Positions 61,153 to 64,000 of a DNA stretch of 64,000 bases are shown piece after piece (within the stretch, counting starts at the first letter, position 1; each line of letters opens with the position of its first letter). The position numbers were made by a program, and so were the translations under genes. The notes under the pieces are model-generated. The model saw only the letters and a program-made list of their open reading frames with translations, was not told the DNA's origin and made no database searches. This DNA is from an uncultured Phascolarctobacterium sp. Lineage in GTDB: Bacteria; Bacillota; Negativicutes; Acidaminococcales; Acidaminococcaceae. The DNA lies in contig UQXH01000005.1 in the NCBI GenBank assembly GCA_900545025.1, forward strand, positions 40,289-104,288, written 5' to 3'.

Positions 61153-61191
61153 AAAAAAGAAGATATACATAAAAATGCATATCTTCTTTTT
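61153..61191. terminator. Terminator between map and hutP1
   Basis: A 17-bp AT-rich inverted repeat (61154-61170 with 61175-61191, one G-U/A-C position) flanked by T runs; ends the map gene on the minus strand. Confidence 0.85.
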
Positions 61192-61212
61192 GATTTTCCA
61201 GGATACCCTTGA

Positions 61213-62073
61213 TCAATATGTCAGTATTTCCGGCCCGTCTTCCGTAATAAGGATTGTATGCTCCCATTGAGCCGACAGACTGCCGTCCTGAGTATATACT
61301 GTCCAGTCATTGGCAGCATCGACAAACACATCCTTGCGGCCTGCGTTAATCATAGGCTCGATAGTAAAAATCATGCCCGGTACCAGCAGCATACCGGTCT
61401 TTTTCTTGCCTACATGACACACAAAAGGCTCTTCATGAAATTCTACGCCTACACCGTGTCCGCCAAACTCTGTCACGACGGAATAACCATGTTTTCTGGC
61501 CAAGGCAGAAACCGACGCGCCGATGTCACCCAGGAAACCCCATGGCTGCGCTGCTTCTATACCGCGTTTCAGGCATTCTTTAGTGATTTCCACCAAGTCT
61601 TTTGCCTTTTTATCAACCTTACCAATCATAAACATGCGGGAGGCATCGGCATAATAGCCGTTATAAATAGTAGAAACATCCACATTGACGATGTCGCCGC
61701 TGCGCAGTACGTCATGCGGACTGGGAATACCGTGGCAAACCTGGTCATTGATAGACGTGCAGACGCTTTTCGGAAAACCGCAGAACCCCAACGGAGCAGG
61801 TGTTGCACCCTGGCTGACAGTATAGTCATAAACAATCCTGTCTATTTCTTCCGTAGTCATACCGGTCTTTATTTTTTCTGCAACAAGATCCAGTACCGCC
61901 GTGTTGATTTCACAGGCCTTGCGGATTCCGGCAATCTGTTCCGGCGTCTTAATCATATCCCTGTCAGGCACCTCACAGCCGCGTGCTTTAAATTCAGCAA
62001 TCTTATCATCAATATTTTTATGGCAGTCAGCGTAAGCTTTACCGCTGCCGCACCAGCATAATTCATGTTCCAT
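61213..62073 (-). CDS. map: Methionine aminopeptidase with N-terminal SEC-C zinc motif
   Basis: A 286-residue type I methionine aminopeptidase. Residues 5-18 are a SEC-C zinc-binding motif (CWCGSGKAYADCHK); the peptidase core has the five metal ligands in NVDVSTIYNGYYADASR, GGHGVGVEFHEEP, TIEPM and WEHT. The SEC-C extension (linked to ribosomes) is common in Firmicutes. Divergent from dedA. Confidence 0.95.
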   Translation of the reverse strand: MEHELCWCGSGKAYADCHKNIDDKIAEFKARGCEVPDRDMIKTPEQIAGIRKACEINTAVLDLVAEKIKTGMTTEEIDRIVYDYTVSQGATPAPLGFCGFPKSVCTSINDQVCHGIPSPHDVLRSGDIVNVDVSTIYNGYYADASRMFMIGKVDKKAKDLVEITKECLKRGIEAAQPWGFLGDIGASVSALARKHGYSVVTEFGGHGVGVEFHEEPFVCHVGKKKTGMLLVPGMIFTIEPMINAGRKDVFVDAANDWTVYTQDGSLSAQWEHTILITEDGPEILTY

Positions 62074-62146
62074 AATGAAGCTCCTTCTTAAAATATAATC
62101 CTAATTTTATATTATATCATACAGGCCATAATCTGTATAAAAATTA

Positions 62147-62175
62147 TTGTTCGCTATCCCCCCTTATGGTAAAAT
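62147..62175 (+). promoter_or_regulatory. Promoter of dedA
   Basis: TTGTTC (62147-62152) and TAAAAT (62170-62175) with 17-base spacer, 46 bases before the dedA start. Confidence 0.55.
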
Positions 62176-62221
62176 AATTTTGTATTATATAAAAACTATC
62201 ATACTAAGAGGAGACTAATCC

Positions 62222-62872
62222 ATGGAAGCCTATTTAATGCAGTTTATTGATTTAATCTTACATCTTGATAAGCATCTTCCTGAAATAATGGCCGCTTACG
62301 GACATTTTATCTATCTTATCCTGTTTATGGTTGTCTTTTGCGAGACAGGCCTGGTCGTTACGCCTTTCCTTCCCGGCGATTCCCTGCTCTTTGCCTGCGG
62401 CGCGCTGGCAGCTACTGCTCCCGAAGGTATGGACATCGCTGTTATCGCCTTTATCTTCCTCGTGTCTTCTATCCTAGGTGACGCCTGCAATTATTTTATC
62501 GGTGAAAAATTCGGCGTAGCCATTATTAAATCGGAACGCGGCCTTATCAAGCCGGAACACGTGGAGAAAGCGGCTAATTTTTATGCTCGCCATGGTCATA
62601 AGGCTATCTTCTTGGCGCGCTTCGTCCCCATTGTCCGCACCTTTGCCCCTTTTGTAGCAGGTATCGGCAAAATGCACTATATGACCTTCGCTCATTATAA
62701 TGTTATCGGCGCTGTTGTGTGGGTTACTTTGTTTGTCGGCGCCGGTTATTTCTTCGGCAACATCCCGGTAGTAAAAAACAATTTTCCTCTGGTAACATTG
62801 GGTATAGTTATTTTCTCTGTCCTGCCGCTGCTTTATGAAGTATTCGGCAAAAAATTACTTGGCAAAAGATAA
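62222..62872 (+). CDS. DedA-family membrane protein
   Basis: A 216-residue DedA/SNARE-associated family flippase (undecaprenyl phosphate recycling is known for some members). Signatures: ETGLVVTPFLPGDSLLFACGAL (near 40), LGDACNYFIGEKFG and FLARFVPIVRTFAPFVAGIG (near 133-150). Good RBS GAGGAG. In an operon with the aldolase-like gene 14 bases downstream. Confidence 0.92.
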   Translation: MEAYLMQFIDLILHLDKHLPEIMAAYGHFIYLILFMVVFCETGLVVTPFLPGDSLLFACGALAATAPEGMDIAVIAFIFLVSSILGDACNYFIGEKFGVAIIKSERGLIKPEHVEKAANFYARHGHKAIFLARFVPIVRTFAPFVAGIGKMHYMTFAHYNVIGAVVWVTLFVGAGYFFGNIPVVKNNFPLVTLGIVIFSVLPLLYEVFGKKLLGKR

Positions 62873-62886
62873 GGGAGTGTTATTTT

Positions 62887-63921
62887 ATGTATTGTTTTAA
62901 CAGCGATTACACTGAAGGCTGCCATCCTGATATTTTAGCAAAGCTGGCCGCTACTAATATGGACCAGACAACAGGCTACGGCCTTGACCCTTACTGCGAA
63001 GAAGCACGTGAGCTGATAAAAAAGGCCTTTGCCTGCCCTAATGCCGACGTACATTTCCTCGTCGGCGGCACCCAGACCAACCTTACTGTCATCTGCGCCG
63101 CCCTGCGTCCGCATCAGGCAGTTTACGGCGCAGTCCCCAGCCATATCAATACCCATGAGGCAGGCGCTATCGAACATGTCGGTCACCGTGTCCTGCCGCT
63201 GCCCTCTGCTGACGGCAAGCTTACCGCAGAGCAGATAGCCGAGGCCTGGCAAAAATACGATACCGACCCCAGCCGTGAACACTGGGCGCAGCCTAAGATG
63301 GTTTATATCTCCCAGCCTACGGAAATCGGCAGCATGTATTCCAAAAAAGAACTCTCCGCGCTGTATTCGGTTTGCCGTGAAGCAGGACTTTATCTCTTTA
63401 TCGACGGCGCCCGTCTGGGATACGCTCTCGGCGCTCCTGCCAACGACCTTGCCATGGCAGATATTGCTGCCAACTGCGACGTTTTCAGCATCGGCGGCAC
63501 AAAATGCGGCCTGCTGTTCGGTGAAGCAGTCGTTATCCTCAATGATGAACTGAAACCGGACTTCCGCACTATTGCCAAACAAAATGGGGCAATTCTCGCT
63601 AAAGGCCGTCTTTTAGGTGTCCAGTTCGGCACAGCTTTCCACAATAACCTCTATACGGAGATTTGCCAGAAAGGCACTATGCAGGCATTGGAAATCAAAC
63701 AGGCACTAACAGAATGCGGCTTTAAATTCATAACCGATTCTCCTACCAATCAGCAGTTTGTCATTATGACGCCGCAGCAATACGAAAAACTGAGTCAGGA
63801 TTTTGTTCTCAGCCTGATTGAATATCTGCCCGACGGCAATTATTCTGTACGTATCTGCACCAGCTGGGCTACCTTGGATGAAGAAGTAGATAAACTGATT
63901 AAAGCTATTAAAACCTTATAA
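62887..63921 (+). CDS. Threonine aldolase-like PLP enzyme (low-specificity L-TA type)
   Basis: A 344-residue fold-type I PLP enzyme of the beta-eliminating lyase/threonine aldolase family, making glycine and acetaldehyde from threonine or acting on related beta-hydroxy amino acids. NSDYTEGCHPDIL (start), GGTQTNLTVI (near 60), DGARLGYALG (near 178) and the PLP lysine in SIGGTKCGLLFGEA (near 205). The stop is followed by AAAAGCCGCTGCA, which looks like half of a terminator stem, cut by the following element. Confidence 0.88.
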   Translation: MYCFNSDYTEGCHPDILAKLAATNMDQTTGYGLDPYCEEARELIKKAFACPNADVHFLVGGTQTNLTVICAALRPHQAVYGAVPSHINTHEAGAIEHVGHRVLPLPSADGKLTAEQIAEAWQKYDTDPSREHWAQPKMVYISQPTEIGSMYSKKELSALYSVCREAGLYLFIDGARLGYALGAPANDLAMADIAANCDVFSIGGTKCGLLFGEAVVILNDELKPDFRTIAKQNGAILAKGRLLGVQFGTAFHNNLYTEICQKGTMQALEIKQALTECGFKFITDSPTNQQFVIMTPQQYEKLSQDFVLSLIEYLPDGNYSVRICTSWATLDEEVDKLIKAIKTL

Positions 63922-63950
63922 CTTAAAACATAAAAGCCGCTGCAATGATA

Positions 63951-64000
63951 TGTACCCTCTTTACTGGACAAACCAGTAAGGAGGGTATTTTTATGCGTTA
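63951..64000 (+). mobile_element. Possible left end of an IS3-family (IS150-like) insertion sequence
   Basis: From TGTACCCTC (63951) an imperfect inverted pair (TACCCTC-TTTACTGG with CCAGTAAGGAGGGTA) runs to a possible start codon at 63993 with GGAGG site and ATG-CGT-TA, matching the typical MRY start of IS3-family OrfA. Only 50 bases are visible, so this is tentative. An alternative is a simple terminator hairpin. Confidence 0.4.

Noticed and set aside
63951..63995. Riboswitch or Shine-Dalgarno-sequestering hairpin at the right edge
   Set aside because: The terminal TGTACC and ATG-CGT-TA pattern fits an IS3-family end better, though only 50 bases are visible.
1..64000. CRISPR arrays, prophage or conjugative elements
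   Set aside because: No regularly spaced repeats, integrase, phage structural or conjugation genes were seen.

Overview
The window looks like a chromosomal piece of a diderm Firmicute (class Negativicutes, perhaps near Acidaminococcaceae). The block tRNA-Ser, SRP RNA, dnaX, ebfC, recR, bofA, together with GatCAB, an LCP wall enzyme, FakA/FakB and a dedicated GatA-type amidotransferase, is Firmicute-like. The FadL-type outer-membrane porin shows there is an outer membrane. This assignment is inferred from gene content; no 16S rRNA gene is present.

Left third (1-31000), mostly on the minus strand: a two-gene lysine exporter, FakA/FakB fatty-acid kinase, an LCP protein, a NUDIX hydrolase, a dicarboxylate/glutamate symporter with a candidate paired operator, an XRE regulator, pyridoxine kinase, the bofA-recR-ebfC-dnaX block with SRP RNA and tRNA-Ser(GGA), a universal stress protein, then a five-gene run (M20 amidohydrolase, MetQ-like lipoprotein, two GlcD-type flavoenzymes, a flavodoxin/ferredoxin protein). 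FadL, a tetratricopeptide-like protein, cytosine deaminase, a broken creatininase/solute-symporter junction, a LysR regulator, alanine racemase, small membrane proteins, an AT-rich duplicated-domain protein and gatCAB follow.

Middle (31000-48000): a plus-strand run of a flavin reductase, a LysR regulator and an envelope redox cluster. That cluster has a secreted esterase, two iron-sulfur flavoproteins (one with a Tat leader), a NapH-like membrane polyferredoxin, a Cys-rich small membrane protein, its own TatA and TatC, a Tat flavodoxin and a Tat DUF362 protein. A SugE/Gdx exporter with a hairpin-terminated leader, ligA, pcrA, a TtcA-like thiolase and an M20 peptidase-YjiH-YjiG operon behind an apparent attenuator come next. 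yjiH carries an in-frame amber codon.

Right third (48000-64000): a complete biotin- and Na+-dependent malonate decarboxylase cluster of the Malonomonas rubra Mad type on the minus strand. In transcription order it is hutP1, small membrane protein, madB, birA, hutP2, madA, madE, madC, madD, madH, mdcG, madF, madL, madM, mdcB, then an AEC carrier and a hotdog thioesterase. The enzyme moves malonate onto the acyl carrier MadE, transfers the carboxyl group to biotin on MadF, and MadB decarboxylates it while pumping Na+; MadH, MdcG and MdcB make and charge the carrier, and BirA loads biotin.

The most striking feature is that two HutP-family antiterminator-like proteins are embedded in this operon, and each is followed by intrinsic terminators whose 5' arms are rich in NAG triplets, placed immediately before structural genes. 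A similar NAG-rich leader plus terminator lies before the M20 peptidase operon. This suggests a HutP-type RNA-binding antitermination circuit controlling malonate (and perhaps peptide) catabolism. The window ends in DedA, a threonine-aldolase-like enzyme and what may be the left end of an IS3-family element.
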